A stretch of DNA of 64,000 nt from Sphingomonas spermidinifaciens (GCF_002351485.1 NZ_NWMW01000002.1:124001-188000), one strand, 5' to 3'. Shown: positions 39,993-49,980, numbered from the stretch's first letter. Numbers and translations are program-made. Notes: a model not told the origin generated them from the sequence alone.

Positions 39993-40642
39993 GCGCTGCG
40001 ACCCATGCCGCGCGCATGGACGCGATCTATGCCGGCCAGCGCCACATCTATGACGCGACGCGCAAATACTATCTTCTCGGCCGCGACCGGCTGATCAACG
40101 AGCTTGCCCCGCCGCCAAGGGGTACGATCGTCGAGGTAGGGTGCGGTACCGGACGCAACCTGATCCTCGCCGCGCGGCGCTGGCCTCAGGCGCGCTGCCA
40201 CGGCTTCGACATCTCGGCGGCGATGCTGGAGACGGCGCGCGCGAAGGTTGCGGGGGCGGGGCTGGCCGATCGCATCGCGTTGGCACAGGGCGACGCGACC
40301 CACTGGGAACCACGCCTGCTCTTCGGATTCGACGCGGCCGACGCGATCTTCATGAGCTACACGCTGTCGATGATCCCCGACTGGCAGGGGGCGATCGGCG
40401 CGGCGTGCGACGCGCTGGCCCCCGGCGGCGCGCTCCACATCGTCGACTTCGGGCAGCAGGAGCGGCTGCCCGCGCCGTTCCGCGCGGGGCTGTTCGCCTG
40501 GCTCGACCGGTTCGAGGTGACGCCGCGCGCGGACCTGCGCCATTGGCTGGAGGTCGCCGCGGGCGGCAGCGACCTGTCGCTCGATTTTACCCCGCTCTAT
40601 CGCGGCTATGCCTGGCGGGCGGTGCTGCGTCGGCCCGCCTGA
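39989..40642 (+). CDS. btaB: BtaB, SAM-dependent N-methyltransferase of DGTS synthesis
   Basis: A 217-residue class I methyltransferase. VEVGCGTGRNLILAARRWP is the SAM-binding loop, followed by CHGFDISAAMLETARAK and FMSYTLSMIPDWQGAIG. With BtaA it trimethylates diacylglyceryl-homoserine to DGTS. Its start overlaps the btaA stop, and the N-terminal YDATRKYYLLGRDRLI is typical of BtaB. The stop is 6 bp from a convergent gene. Confidence 0.92.
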   Translation: MSAATHAARMDAIYAGQRHIYDATRKYYLLGRDRLINELAPPPRGTIVEVGCGTGRNLILAARRWPQARCHGFDISAAMLETARAKVAGAGLADRIALAQGDATHWEPRLLFGFDAADAIFMSYTLSMIPDWQGAIGAACDALAPGGALHIVDFGQQERLPAPFRAGLFAWLDRFEVTPRADLRHWLEVAAGGSDLSLDFTPLYRGYAWRAVLRRPA

Positions 40643-40648
40643 GGCCGG

Positions 40649-41386
40649 TCAGTTGCGCGCGAGCGCGGCGGGATCGGGCGCGCCGGGGGTGCGCAGGATC
40701 CCCTCGCCCAGCATGCCGCAGCGGCGCTCCTGCCAGATATCCTTGCGCCAGCATTGCAGGTTGGCAAAGTCCGGCAGCCGCGGCTGGAAGGTGGTCAGCG
40801 TATAGCCATATCCGCCATGCGCGAACTGCTGCTCACCCCAGGCGGTCAGCGACCCGCGCAGTTCGCGAAGGCGGGTGGCCGCGACATCGGCCAACTGGCC
40901 GCGCGGCGTATGCACCACGTCCTCGCCGACCACGCCCGCGGTCTGGCAGAAGATGCGCTGCGCCGACACCGTCGAGAATCCCGAATAGACCTTGGTCCCG
41001 AACTGGTCGAACGCGGTCTGACCTTCCTTGGGCGTCTTGTTGACGCGGCGGAAATATTTGCCGAGCGTGGCAAAGCTGGCAGCCAGCTCCGCCTCGTGGT
41101 CCTTGAGCATGCCGTTATAGTTGCGCAGCGTGAGCAGCGTCGGCTCGAACTGGCACTGAAGCGCCGCGACGTTGAGCGCCGCGCGCAGGTTCCAGACCAT
41201 CGCCGCGTCGAGCTCCTCGCGCGTCGCGCCGGGCATTGCCGCGCCCAGCATCCCCGGCTCCTCGCCGGTGATGCGGCCGGTCGGCAATTCCTTCGGCTTG
41301 AAATAGAATTGCGCGGTGGCGGGCGTTGCCGTCACGCTGAACATCGCCGTGGCCACGGCACCCCCGATAACCGCCAACCGCTTCAT
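40649..41386 (-). CDS. Exported protein of unknown function
   Basis: A 245-residue protein with signal peptide (KRLAVIGGAVATAMFSVTATPATAQ). The mature part is mostly helical, with conserved-looking cysteines in LQCQFEPTLLTLRNYNGML, FCQTAGVVG and LQCWRKDIWQERRCGML, possibly paired in the periplasm. No family is recognised with confidence. The ATG at 41386 is preceded by GGGGATGAG. It is convergent with btaB. Confidence 0.75.
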   Translation of the reverse strand: MKRLAVIGGAVATAMFSVTATPATAQFYFKPKELPTGRITGEEPGMLGAAMPGATREELDAAMVWNLRAALNVAALQCQFEPTLLTLRNYNGMLKDHEAELAASFATLGKYFRRVNKTPKEGQTAFDQFGTKVYSGFSTVSAQRIFCQTAGVVGEDVVHTPRGQLADVAATRLRELRGSLTAWGEQQFAHGGYGYTLTTFQPRLPDFANLQCWRKDIWQERRCGMLGEGILRTPGAPDPAALARN

Positions 41387-41520
41387 CTCATCCCCTCGGC
41401 ACTGCACACGCCCTGACGGGCAAGGTTAAGCGTTAAGACTTTTTTCCGCGGGGAAGAAGGACTTTTTCGGCGCAACGGGCACCATGCTGCGCAGCATCGC
41501 GGATCGCCGCGCCGGATGCG

Positions 41521-41559
41521 AAAAAGGGGCCGCGGCGCGGAGTGCGCAGCGGCCCCTTT
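41521..41559 (-). terminator. Rho-independent terminator for the Met-rich lipoprotein gene
   Basis: Perfect 11-bp arms AAAGGGGCCGC (41523-41533) and GCGGCCCCTTT (41549-41559). Read on the minus strand, a run of five T (41521-41525) follows the stem. It lies 43 bp after the lipoprotein stop. The remaining 41408-41520 gap shows no gene. Confidence 0.85.
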
Positions 41560-41601
41560 CCGATAGTCGCGGCGCGCGCGAATGCGCGGCCGAACGCCGA
41601 A

Positions 41602-41877
41602 TTACATCGCGTTCGTGGTCGCCATATCGTTCGACATCATCATGTCGTTCGACATCATGGTGTCGTTCATCATCATCGCGTCGTTGCCCATCGTGCCACC
41701 GTCGACGGCCGTCATGTTGTCGGTCATCGTGCCGTCCATCATCGGATCGGTGGTGTTCAGGTCGGTGACGACCGTGTTCTCGGTGGTGTTCTCGGTGTTG
41801 CCGCCGCAGGCCGACACGAGAAGCGCCGCGCTGGCGATCATCGAACCGGTAACGACCTTGGAGATGAGTGCACGCAT
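41602..41877 (-). CDS. Small Met/Asn/Asp-rich lipoprotein
   Basis: A 91-residue protein: lipoprotein signal with lipobox VSAC (ALISKVVTGSMIASAALLVSAC), then a Thr/Asn-rich part (GGNTENTTENTVVTDLNTTD) and a C-terminal part of imperfect repeats of MMxND/MSND with about 14 methionines. An 18-bp unit of the repeat occurs twice almost exactly near 41625-41660. Met-rich exported tails can bind Cu(I)/Ag(I), so metal binding is possible but unproven. AGGGAG precedes the ATG and a strong terminator follows. Confidence 0.75.
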   Translation of the reverse strand: MRALISKVVTGSMIASAALLVSACGGNTENTTENTVVTDLNTTDPMMDGTMTDNMTAVDGGTMGNDAMMMNDTMMSNDMMMSNDMATTNAM

Positions 41878-41943
41878 TTAGAGCTCCCTAGATAAAGGAT
41901 TAGGCTGGCTTTTCGGCCGTTAATACCCAAACCGAGATGGACA

Positions 41944-42654
41944 TTAATCGCTATGCGGACGCCCCTCAAGCCTGCAAATGGGGCCATCTCCGCCAAGCGT
42001 CCGCAAGAACGCCGGGAACGATAACGCCAGCGCCGCGTCAAAGGTTGCCGGATTTACCTTCTTTCCAACGAGCTGCGCGCTGGTGACGGGAAATTCGGGC
42101 AAGCCGCAGGGCACGATTCCCCCAAAGTGGGCAAGGTCGGGGGCAAGGTTGACCGAGAAGCCGTGGAGCGTCACCCACTGCTTCACCCGCACGCCGATCG
42201 CCCCGATCTTGGCCTCCGGTCCGCCATCGCGGGTCCAGATGCCGACGCGGCCATCGACGGCGAAGCCCGTGATCCCCACCTCGCGCAGCGCCGCGATCAC
42301 CCATTGTTCAAGCGCGTGGACATAGCAGCGCACATCGCGCCCGCGCCGGGTGAGGTCGAGCAGGACATAGCCGATGCGCTGGCCCGGCCCATGATAGGTA
42401 TAGCGTCCGCCCCGCCCGCTTCTGAACACGGGGAAACGCGGGTCGATCAGCTCGGCGGGATCGGCGCTGGTGCCCGCGGTGTAAAGCGGCGGATGTTCGA
42501 GAAGCCAGACGAGCTCGCGCGCGGTGCCCGCGCGGATCGCCGCGGCGCGCGCGTCCATCGCCGCCACGGCCTCCGGATAGGGGACGAGGCCGCGCTCGAC
42601 GCGCCATTCGATGTCGTCGGGCAGGCCGGCGGGTCGGGATTGTGGTAACGCCAT
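41944..42654 (-). CDS. lipB: Octanoyltransferase LipB
   Basis: A 236-residue LipB. It transfers octanoyl groups from acyl carrier protein to lipoyl domains such as that of the E2 protein at 20222. [22 protein letters not shown], the [21 protein letters not shown] loop, [22 protein letters not shown] (catalytic Lys region) and the catalytic Cys in [11 protein letters not shown] are present. The ATG at 42654 is preferred over a TTG at 42702; neither has a good ribosome binding site. Confidence 0.93.
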   Translation of the reverse strand: MALPQSRPAGLPDDIEWRVERGLVPYPEAVAAMDARAAAIRAGTARELVWLLEHPPLYTAGTSADPAELIDPRFPVFRSGRGGRYTYHGPGQRIGYVLLDLTRRGRDVRCYVHALEQWVIAALREVGITGFAVDGRVGIWTRDGGPEAKIGAIGVRVKQWVTLHGFSVNLAPDLAHFGGIVPCGLPEFPVTSAQLVGKKVNPATFDAALALSFPAFLRTLGGDGPICRLEGRPHSD

Positions 42655-42729
42655 GCGGGTTGGGCTAGGGCTCTTGAGCGGTGCGGGGATCGCATCGTTC
42701 AAGTGAGGGGGCGTGGCTTGACGGTCAAG

Positions 42730-43548
42730 ATGACGCGCGTCTGGGACGCGACGAGCGAGTTTCTGAACGAACGCGGCGGCGCGGTGCTCGCGCTCGCGGC
42801 GGGGATGATCTTCGCGCCCGAACTGGTGTCAGGCGTTCTCGAACAGCTCGCGGCGCCGCGCACGCCGACTGCGGTGGCCCTCCAGTTCGTGGGCATGATC
42901 CTGTCGCTGGTGGGCGCGGCGGGCGGCTTGGCCGTCAGCGCGCTCGCGATCCGGCCGATGGCGGCGAGCGAGGCGGCGCGGCTCGGCCTGCGCCGGCTGC
43001 TGCCGCTGGTCGGCGTATCGGTCGTCCTGCTGGTGGCGGCAATGATCGTGGCACTCCCCTTTGTCGGCATCCTGATCGCCAGCGGCGTCGATCTGACGGC
43101 CTTTTCGACCGACGGGGGCGCGGTGCCGGACCTGGGCGGCGGGGTAGCGCTCGGACTGGTCGCCTATGGCCTCCTCTACTTCGGCGTCTTCCTCTGGGCC
43201 TTTGCGCGGCTGGCAGTGCTGGGGCCGGTGATCGTCGCCGAGCGGCGGGGTTTCAGCGCGATCGGGCGCGCCTGGACCCTCACGCGCGGCCATGCGCTGC
43301 GAATCATCGGGGTGTTCATCCTGTTCGGGATCGTCGCGCTGATCCTGATCGGCGGCATCGGTTTCGCCGCGGGGGTGATCGGCGCGATCGGCGGGGCGGG
43401 GCAGCCGGGCTTCAGCATCGGCGGGCTGTTCGTCGCGGCCGTGACCGCCGTCGTCGCGACGCTGCTCAGCGTCGTCCAGAGTGCATTCACCGCCAAGCTC
43501 TATACCGCGCTGGCACCCGCCACCGACCTTGAGGACATCTTCGCTTGA
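42730..43548 (+). CDS. Multi-pass membrane protein of unknown function
   Basis: A 272-residue integral membrane protein with about six hydrophobic segments (for example [70 protein letters not shown]). [20 protein letters not shown] before the fifth helix is the pattern of GDPD-membrane/YciC-like proteins, whose function is unclear. It pairs with a shorter paralogue-like gene downstream through a TTGA overlap. Confidence 0.78.
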   Translation: MTRVWDATSEFLNERGGAVLALAAGMIFAPELVSGVLEQLAAPRTPTAVALQFVGMILSLVGAAGGLAVSALAIRPMAASEAARLGLRRLLPLVGVSVVLLVAAMIVALPFVGILIASGVDLTAFSTDGGAVPDLGGGVALGLVAYGLLYFGVFLWAFARLAVLGPVIVAERRGFSAIGRAWTLTRGHALRIIGVFILFGIVALILIGGIGFAAGVIGAIGGAGQPGFSIGGLFVAAVTAVVATLLSVVQSAFTAKLYTALAPATDLEDIFA

Positions 43549-44264
43549 AACTCAATCTCGGCCGCGTTTTTGCCGCCGCCGGTGCGCTGTGGCGGGCGGA
43601 GCGGGGCTTGATCGTGCCGCTCGCCGGCCTCTTCTATTTCGTGCCGACGCTCGCGCTGCTCCTGTTCCTGCCCGCGGCCGAGCCGGTTGCGGGCGGCGGC
43701 GACGAGGCAGCGCTCGATGCGCTGCTCGCCTATGCCCGCGACAATGCCGGCGCGATCCTGAGCGTCAATTTCCTCCAGCTCGCGGCGAGCGCGCTTCTCC
43801 TGTCGTTGTTCCTCGCACCCGGCCGGCCGACGCTGGCCGAGGCGGCGCGGCTTGCCGCGGGCCGCCTGATCCTGTTCGTCGCCGCGGGCCTGCTGATGTG
43901 GGGCGCGCTGATGCTCGGCGCGTTCCTTATCTTGCCAGCGCTCTACCTGATCGGCCGCTTCTTCCTCGTCACCGCGGTCCTTGCCGCCGAGCCGCGGACG
44001 GGGCCGGTCCAGGCGATTGCCCGTTCCTTCGCACTCACCGCCGGGCGCGGCTGGTGGTGTTTCGTCGCGACCGCGATCCCCTTTTTCGCCGGTCAGGCCG
44101 CGACGACGATCGCCAGCGGCATGGGTCAGGCTATTGGCAGTGCAGGGGGCGTTGCGCTGGCGCTGCCGTTCGACGCGCTCGCCGCGGCGGCGACGACGGC
44201 GGGCTGGGTGCTGACGATGCTCGTCAAGATCGTGGTCTATCGCGCACTCACCAAGGGGACGTGA
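43545..44264 (+). CDS. Multi-pass membrane protein paired with the preceding gene
   Basis: A 239-residue membrane protein with about six helices (LIVPLAGLFYFVPTLALLLFL, LQLAASALLLSLFLAPG, LILFVAAGLLMWGALMLGAFLIL and others). ARSFALTAGRGWWCFVATAI copies the charged motif of the upstream protein, suggesting a duplicated pair forming one complex. It starts at TTG 43545, overlapping the previous stop. The end overlaps the convergent acetyltransferase by 28 bp. Confidence 0.75.
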   Translation: MKLNLGRVFAAAGALWRAERGLIVPLAGLFYFVPTLALLLFLPAAEPVAGGGDEAALDALLAYARDNAGAILSVNFLQLAASALLLSLFLAPGRPTLAEAARLAAGRLILFVAAGLLMWGALMLGAFLILPALYLIGRFFLVTAVLAAEPRTGPVQAIARSFALTAGRGWWCFVATAIPFFAGQAATTIASGMGQAIGSAGGVALALPFDALAAAATTAGWVLTMLVKIVVYRALTKGT

Positions 44265-44827
44265 GGCGCGGCATCGGCGGGCAGCGTGCCGGTCAGGCGG
44301 GGGTCGGCGAAGGTCTCGACCGATCGCGACACCGCCTCGAACCCCTGCGCGCGGTAGAAGCCGAGGGCGCGCGGATGGTCAAGCGAGCAGGTGTTGACGC
44401 GGACGAACTCGACCCCGGGCTTCCAGGCGAGCGCCATCGCCATCGCCATCAGCCAGCGGCCGTGCCCCGCGCCGGTCAGCGCGGGTACCAGCCCGAAATA
44501 ATCGATCGCGCACCAGTCGGGCTCGGGATGCGTCAACTCGAGCATCCCCACCTCCAGCCCCGCGCGATCGACGACGGCATGGACCTGCGTCTCGGCACGG
44601 TGCGTCGCCGCGATCAGCCGCGCGTCGTCCATGACGAGCCGCGAGTACCAGAGCCACGGCCCGCCCACCCGCTCGAACAGCGCGCGGTACTTGTCCGGCT
44701 GAGGCTCGGGCCAGCGGACGAGGCGGAGCGGCGAGGGCGGCATCGGGCGCGGCCGTGGCCGCTCGCGCATTTCGAGCGTCGTGACGACCGCCGCGACGTG
44801 ACCCGGCGGGACCGGGATCAGGCCCAT
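44237..44827 (-). CDS. GNAT-family N-acetyltransferase
   Basis: A 196-residue GNAT protein. The acetyl-CoA site is in VGMLELTHPEPDWCAIDYFGLVPALTGAGHGRWLM (motif A) with the closing SLDHPRALGFYRAQGFEAV. An N-terminal ~45 residues (PPGHVAAVVTTLEMRERP) contains a charged linker. The start lies 1 bp after the hemF stop, so they share an operon. The substrate is unknown. Confidence 0.87.
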   Translation of the reverse strand: MGLIPVPPGHVAAVVTTLEMRERPRPRPMPPSPLRLVRWPEPQPDKYRALFERVGGPWLWYSRLVMDDARLIAATHRAETQVHAVVDRAGLEVGMLELTHPEPDWCAIDYFGLVPALTGAGHGRWLMAMAMALAWKPGVEFVRVNTCSLDHPRALGFYRAQGFEAVSRSVETFADPRLTGTLPADAAPHVPLVSAR

Positions 44828-44828
44828 C

Positions 44829-45674
44829 TCACGACCACGTGGCGAGCGGCGGCAGGCTCATCAGGATCGCGTCAATATTGCCCCCGGTCTTGAGGCCGAA
44901 CAGCGTGCCGCGGTCGTAGACGAGGTTGAACTCGGCATAGCGCCCCCGCCATTCGAGCTGGCGCGCGCGGTCGGCCTCGTCGAAGGGCATATCCATCCGC
45001 CGGCGAACGAGCGAGGGATAGATGTCGAGGAACGCCTCGCCCACGTCGCGGGTCAGCGCGAAGGCGGGCTCGAACTCGCCCTCCAGATGGTCGTAGAAGA
45101 TGCCGCCCACGCCGCGATGGACCTGGCGGTGGGGCAGCCAGAAATAATCGTCAGCCCATTTCTTGAACCGCGGATAGTCGCCGACGCCGGGATGCGCGTC
45201 GCACGCCGCCTTCATCGCCGCGTGGAAGTCGGCGGTGTCCTCGGCATAGGGGATGGGCGGGTTGAGGTCCGCGCCGCCGCCGAACCAGCGCTTCGTCGTG
45301 ACGAGGAAACGCGTGTTCATATGGACCGCAGGGACGTGCGGGTTCGCCATGTGTGCGACGAGGCTGATGCCGGTTGCGAAAAAGCGCGGATCCTCGCTCG
45401 CGCCATTGATCGACTTGGCGAACTCGCCCTCGAAGGTACCGCCGACGGTCGAGACGTTGACGCCGACCTTCTCGAACACGCGGCCCTTCATCACGCCCCG
45501 CACGCCGCCGCCGCCCGGCTCGCCCGAGGGATCGGTCCGGTCCCAAGGCGTATAGGCAAACGCGGCATCGGACCCCGCCTCCCGCTCGATCGCCTCGAAC
45601 GCGGCGCAGATGCGGTCGCGCAGCGATTCGAACCAGTGGCGGGCGGCGGATTGCTGTTCGTCGAGCGGTGGCAT
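44829..45674 (-). CDS. hemF: Oxygen-dependent coproporphyrinogen III oxidase HemF
   Basis: A 281-residue HemF, which decarboxylates coproporphyrinogen III to protoporphyrinogen IX using O2. Typical segments are GGGGVRGVMKGRVFEKVGVNVSTVGG, HMNTRFLVTTKRWFGGGADLNPP, FWLPHRQVHRGVGGIFYDHL and RGTLFGLKTGGNIDAILMSLPP. The ATG at 45674 starts MPPLDEQQSAARHWFE. It supplies heme for the bc1 complex encoded 1.5 kb away. Confidence 0.96.
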   Translation of the reverse strand: MPPLDEQQSAARHWFESLRDRICAAFEAIEREAGSDAAFAYTPWDRTDPSGEPGGGGVRGVMKGRVFEKVGVNVSTVGGTFEGEFAKSINGASEDPRFFATGISLVAHMANPHVPAVHMNTRFLVTTKRWFGGGADLNPPIPYAEDTADFHAAMKAACDAHPGVGDYPRFKKWADDYFWLPHRQVHRGVGGIFYDHLEGEFEPAFALTRDVGEAFLDIYPSLVRRRMDMPFDEADRARQLEWRGRYAEFNLVYDRGTLFGLKTGGNIDAILMSLPPLATWS

Positions 45675-45723
45675 GGCGACGGTTTGGCCAAGCCGGGGCG
45701 TGCGCGCAAGCGGCTCGACCGCG

Positions 45724-46515
45724 TCAGTCGGTCCCGGCGGGGGTCAGGCGGATGCGCGGACCGGTGACGGCCCAGATGCGCTTGTCCGGCGCGATCACCA
45801 GCACCGGCAGGCGCGCGGCAAGGCTGCTGAACACATGAAGCTCGGTTGGCACCGGATCGAGCAGGTGGCTGACCACGATCGCCGACGGCTTGCCGTTCTT
45901 GCCTGGCTGCGGTCGCACCTCAAGACAGGCTTTGGTAAAGGCGCGTGCGGCGGCGATGCTGCCGTCGGCTGCCACATCGACCCGGTAATGGCCGCCCATC
46001 GGCACGCTGTCGGCGGCGCTCTGCGGCGTCAGCAGATAGACGCGCACCGGCGCGCCCGCGCTGCGCGGTGCCAGCGCGGCGGCGTTGAAGGACGCGGTGC
46101 CGCAGGGGCGCCAGCCGCGTCGCACCGCCTCCGCGCCCGCCGCGTTGATCGCGTCGGCCAGTCGCAACTGCGCGGGCGTAAGGGCGACGCCGGGATCGAC
46201 GCGGCGTGCCGTCTGCACCCGCCCTTCCGAGACCGTCGCCGTGAAGATCGCCGTGCGCGCCGCGCCGGTGCCCGCGAAGAAGGTGACGACAGACGCCTCG
46301 CCCGCGCGCTCGACGACGAAGCCGCCGGTCTTTGGCATCCGATCACGCCCGATCGAGGCGATCGCCGCGTCGCTCGCGACCCAGGCAGCGCGATCGGCGG
46401 CATAGAGTTCGGCACCAGCCGCCCCCGCCTCGGCGATGCTGCGCGTTTCCTCCGGCGTCTGCGCAGGGAGCGGTGCCGCCGCTCCGAGCGCAAGAGCGAT
46501 CCAGACTGACGGCAT
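45724..46515 (-). CDS. Exported protein of unknown function
   Basis: A 263-residue protein with a short signal peptide (PSVWIALALGAAAPLPAQ). The mature part has a helical N-terminal half and a beta-rich C-terminal half (PVRVYLLTPQSAADSVPMGGHYRVDV, KACLEVRP), with two cysteines. I do not recognise a family. AGAAGGGAAGG precedes the ATG at 46515. It is 49 bp upstream of hemF on the same strand. Confidence 0.7.
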   Translation of the reverse strand: MPSVWIALALGAAAPLPAQTPEETRSIAEAGAAGAELYAADRAAWVASDAAIASIGRDRMPKTGGFVVERAGEASVVTFFAGTGAARTAIFTATVSEGRVQTARRVDPGVALTPAQLRLADAINAAGAEAVRRGWRPCGTASFNAAALAPRSAGAPVRVYLLTPQSAADSVPMGGHYRVDVAADGSIAAARAFTKACLEVRPQPGKNGKPSAIVVSHLLDPVPTELHVFSSLAARLPVLVIAPDKRIWAVTGPRIRLTPAGTD

Positions 46516-46561
46516 CGAACCTTCCCTTCTATCTGATATGATGCCTAACCCTTGCAACGGC

Positions 46562-47008
46562 TTACGGCCAGCCCCGCGTCTGGCGTAATGCCTCGGCCGC
46601 GACGATCCCCGCGCTGACCGCGACGTTGAGCGAGCGCATGCCTGCCGTCATCGGGATGCAGACGCGCAGATTTGCGCGGTTGTGGACATGGCCCGGCACC
46701 CCTGCGCCCTCGCTGCCGAAGAGGAGCACGTCGCCCGCCTCGAACCGCGCCGCGTCGAGCCGCACGGCGCCTTTCGTCGACGCCAGCACGATCCGGCCCG
46801 CCGTCGCCGCCAGGAACGCTTCCCAGTCGGCGTGACGCCGCACCTCGGCCGCCGCGGCATAGTCCATGCCCGACCGTGCCAGCGCCCGCGCGCCAAAGGG
46901 AAAGCCCATCGGTTCGATCAGGTCGACGCCGAGCCCCAGGCAGGCGGCGGTGCGCAGGATCGTGCCGACATTGCCGGCGATGTCGGGCTGGTAGAGGGCG
47001 ATGCGCAA
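46562..47008 (-). CDS. trmL: tRNA (cytidine/uridine(34)-2'-O)-methyltransferase TrmL
   Basis: A 148-residue SPOUT methyltransferase that methylates the wobble ribose of tRNA-Leu. Complete family motifs: ALYQPDIAGNVGTILRTAACLG (motif 1), LLFGSEGAGVP (motif 2) and IPMTAGMRSLNVAVSAGIVAAEAL (motif 3, knot). Divergent from petA with a 193-bp gap that holds promoters but no gene. It belongs to the same superfamily as the TrmJ half of the 33894 fusion but is a separate subfamily. Confidence 0.93.
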   Translation of the reverse strand: MRIALYQPDIAGNVGTILRTAACLGLGVDLIEPMGFPFGARALARSGMDYAAAAEVRRHADWEAFLAATAGRIVLASTKGAVRLDAARFEAGDVLLFGSEGAGVPGHVHNRANLRVCIPMTAGMRSLNVAVSAGIVAAEALRQTRGWP

Positions 47009-47201
47009 GCGGCGGCCGCTTTCGGGTAAGGGGCTAGGACGAAAAGGGGTGTTGGCAAACCGCGCCTGCCATGTCTATCAGGCCACGGCGCCCGGTTTCG
47101 GAGCCGAACCGAGCGTGCGCCTGTTTGCCGTCGGGCTTTCGATGAGCCCCTGATCGTGCGGCAGATGGGACGCGATGACAGACGATTTCAAGGGCTGAGG
47201 C

Positions 47202-47786
47202 ATGGCTAGCGCTGAGAACACGGTTTCGCCGGGCGAATCGCCCCGCGTGCATGACGACACGGTCGCCGATCCGCGCCGCCGCGATTATCTGGCGATCGGC
47301 GCCGTCGCATGGGCCGGGGTGGGTGCGGGCGTGATCGCGCTGCCGCTCATCAACTCGATGAACCCCTCGGCCGACGTGCTGGCGCTGTCGACGACAGAGG
47401 TCGACGTGTCGGCGATCCAGCCGGGCCAGGCGATCAAGGCGAGCTTCCGCAAGCAGCCGCTGTTCGTGCGCAACCTGACGCCCGAGGAGATCAACCAGGC
47501 CAATTCGGTCGATGCCGCCAGCCTGCGCGACCCGCAGACGCTCGCCGAGCGGACCAAGGAAGGCAAGACCAACTGGCTGGTGACGCTCGGCGTCTGCACG
47601 CACCTCGGCTGCGTGCCGCTGGGCGCTGGAGAGGGTGAGAACAAGGGGCCGTTCGGCGGCTATTTCTGCCCGTGCCACGGCTCGGCCTATGACACCGCGG
47701 GGCGGATCCGCTCCGGTCCGGCGCCGACCAATCTGGCGGTGCCCGACTATGAATTCTCCAACGACACCACGATTGTGGTCGGCTGA
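47202..47786 (+). CDS. petA: Ubiquinol-cytochrome c reductase iron-sulfur (Rieske) subunit
   Basis: A 194-residue Rieske protein. The N-terminus has a Tat-type anchor ([28 protein letters not shown]). The 2Fe-2S ligands are in CTHLGC (about residue 129) and CPCHGS (about residue 152). It accepts electrons from ubiquinol in the bc1 complex. First gene of petABC; petB follows after 11 bp. Confidence 0.97.
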   Translation: MASAENTVSPGESPRVHDDTVADPRRRDYLAIGAVAWAGVGAGVIALPLINSMNPSADVLALSTTEVDVSAIQPGQAIKASFRKQPLFVRNLTPEEINQANSVDAASLRDPQTLAERTKEGKTNWLVTLGVCTHLGCVPLGAGEGENKGPFGGYFCPCHGSAYDTAGRIRSGPAPTNLAVPDYEFSNDTTIVVG

Positions 47787-47797
47787 GGACTGGCAAG

Positions 47798-49108
47798 ATG
47801 AGCTTCCCCTGGGCCAAGCAGTATGAGCCGAAGGCGCCGGTCATGAAGTGGCTGGACGACCGCCTGCCGCTCCCGCGCCTCGTCTACAATGCGGTCGGTG
47901 CCGGCTATCCGGTGCCGCGCAACCTCAACTATTTCTGGAACTTCGGCGTGCTCGCCGGGGCGGCGCTCGCGATCCAGATCATCACCGGCATCGTGCTGGC
48001 GATGCATTATTCGACCGACGCGGCGACCGCGTTCAACTCGGTCGAGGCGATCATGCGCGACGTCAATGCCGGCTGGTTCCTGCGCTATGCGCACGCCAAC
48101 GGCGCGTCGATGTTCTTCATCGTCGTCTACATCCATATCTGCCGCGGCCTCTATTACGGCTCGTACAAGGCGCCGCGCGAGATGGTGTGGCTGCTGGGCG
48201 TCGTCATCTTCCTCCTGATGATGGCGACGGCGTTCATGGGCTATGTGCTCCCCTGGGGGCAGATGAGCTTCTGGGGCGCGCAGGTCATCACCGGCTTCTT
48301 CTCGGCCATTCCGCTGGTCGGCGAGACGATCCGCATCTGGCTGCTCGGCGGCTATGCCCCCGATGCCGCGGCGCTCAACCGCTTCTTCTCCCTCCACTAT
48401 CTGCTGCCGTTCGTGATCGCGGGGGTCATCATCCTCCACATCTGGGCGCTGCACATTCCGGGCTCGTCGAACCCGGCGGGCGTCGAGGTGAAGGGCGAGC
48501 AGGACACCGTGCCCTTCCACCCCTATTACACCGCCAAGGACGGCGTGGGCGTGGGTGTGTTCCTGCTGGTGTTCGCGATCTTCCTGTTCTTCCAGCCGAA
48601 CCTGCTCGGGCACCCGGACAATTACATCCCGGCTAACCCGCTTTCGACGCCGGCGCACATCGTGCCCGAATGGTACTTCCTGCCCTTCTACGCGATCCTG
48701 AAGTCGTTCACCGTCGACTTCATCCTGCCGGCGAAGCTGTGGGGCGTGCTGGCGATGTTCGGCTCGATCCTGCTGCTGTTCTTCCTGCCCTGGCTCGACA
48801 CCAGCCCGGCGCGGACCGCCAATCATCGCCCGCGTTACCGCGCGTTCCTGATGGTTCTGCTCGTCGACGTGCTCGTCCTCGGCTATGTCGGCGGCGCCGA
48901 GCCCACCAAGATCAACGTGCTGATCGGCCAGATCACCACCGCCTATTACTTCCTCCACTTCCTCGTCATCCTGCCGATCGTCTCGGCCACCGAGCGGCCG
49001 AAGCCCGTCGCCAATTCGATCACCGAGGCGGTGCTGAAGGGCAAGGGCGGCACCGCCCCGGCCAAGAGCGCGATCGAGGGCCAACCCAACCCGATGCCGG
49101 CCGAATAA
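47798..49108 (+). CDS. petB: Cytochrome b subunit of the bc1 complex
   Basis: A 436-residue cytochrome b, with eight membrane helices. Heme-ligand histidines lie in helix B ([18 protein letters not shown]) and helix D ([24 protein letters not shown]), and the Qo-site PEWY sequence is in [14 protein letters not shown]. It carries an extended C-terminus ([23 protein letters not shown]) usual in Alphaproteobacteria. Coupled closely to petA and petC. Confidence 0.97.
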   Translation: MSFPWAKQYEPKAPVMKWLDDRLPLPRLVYNAVGAGYPVPRNLNYFWNFGVLAGAALAIQIITGIVLAMHYSTDAATAFNSVEAIMRDVNAGWFLRYAHANGASMFFIVVYIHICRGLYYGSYKAPREMVWLLGVVIFLLMMATAFMGYVLPWGQMSFWGAQVITGFFSAIPLVGETIRIWLLGGYAPDAAALNRFFSLHYLLPFVIAGVIILHIWALHIPGSSNPAGVEVKGEQDTVPFHPYYTAKDGVGVGVFLLVFAIFLFFQPNLLGHPDNYIPANPLSTPAHIVPEWYFLPFYAILKSFTVDFILPAKLWGVLAMFGSILLLFFLPWLDTSPARTANHRPRYRAFLMVLLVDVLVLGYVGGAEPTKINVLIGQITTAYYFLHFLVILPIVSATERPKPVANSITEAVLKGKGGTAPAKSAIEGQPNPMPAE

Positions 49109-49123
49109 GGACGCGATCACGAC

Positions 49124-49957
49124 ATGACCCGCATCATCGCACCGCTTATCGGGCTGGGCTTCGCCTTCGTCCTCGTGCTCGGCCTGTTCGGCACGATCAC
49201 TACCGCGTCGGAGCCGGCGACCGCCGAGCATGAGTTCCACCTGAAGCCCAAGCCCGTCGCGCTCGCGTCGAACGGCATTTTCGGCAAGTTCGACCGCCAG
49301 CAGCTTCAGCGCGGCTTCCAGGTCTACAAGGAGGTCTGCGCCGCCTGTCACTCGATCAGCCTCGTCGCGTTCCGCGACCTCGCAGCGCTCGGCTATTCAG
49401 AGGCCGAGGTAAAGGCGATCGCCAACCAGTGGACCACCGAGCAGCCGAGCGTGAACCCCGAGACGGGCGAGGCAGCGACGCGAAAGAACCTGCCCTCCGA
49501 CAAGTTCCCGCACGTCTATCCCAACGAGGTCGCCGCGCGCGCCGCGAACAACAACGCGATCCCGCCCGACCTGTCGCTGATGACCAAGGCGCGCCCCGAC
49601 GGCGCCGCCTATGTCCATTCGCTGCTCACCGGCTATCAGCAGCCTTCGGCCGAGCTGATGAAGGAGTTCCCCAACTTCGCAACGCCCGAGGGCCTCTACT
49701 TCAACCCCTATTTCCCGACGCTCAACCTTGCCATGCCGCAGCCCTTGGTCAGCGACGGGCAGGTGACCTATGCCGACGGGACCAACGCGACCGTCGATCA
49801 GATGGCGAAGGACGTCACCGCGTTCCTCGTCTGGACCGCCGAGCCCAAGCTCGAGGCGCGCCATACCGCGGGTCTCGCCTCGGTCGTGTTCCTGATCATC
49901 TTCATCGCCCTGACGATCGGCGCCTATAAGAGCGTCTGGCGCAACGTGAAGCATTGA
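49124..49957 (+). CDS. petC: Cytochrome c1 of the bc1 complex
   Basis: A 277-residue cytochrome c1. An N-terminal signal segment (IIAPLIGLGFAFVLVLGLFGTI), the heme c site CAACH (about residue 68), the Met ligand in FPTLNLAMPQPLVSDGQVTY and a C-terminal membrane anchor (LASVVFLIIFIALTIGAYKSVW). It passes electrons from the Rieske protein to soluble cytochrome c. A strong terminator follows 23 bp after the stop. Confidence 0.97.
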   Translation: MTRIIAPLIGLGFAFVLVLGLFGTITTASEPATAEHEFHLKPKPVALASNGIFGKFDRQQLQRGFQVYKEVCAACHSISLVAFRDLAALGYSEAEVKAIANQWTTEQPSVNPETGEAATRKNLPSDKFPHVYPNEVAARAANNNAIPPDLSLMTKARPDGAAYVHSLLTGYQQPSAELMKEFPNFATPEGLYFNPYFPTLNLAMPQPLVSDGQVTYADGTNATVDQMAKDVTAFLVWTAEPKLEARHTAGLASVVFLIIFIALTIGAYKSVWRNVKH

Positions 49958-49980
49958 TCGACCATCGCCGTGTCTGATCC

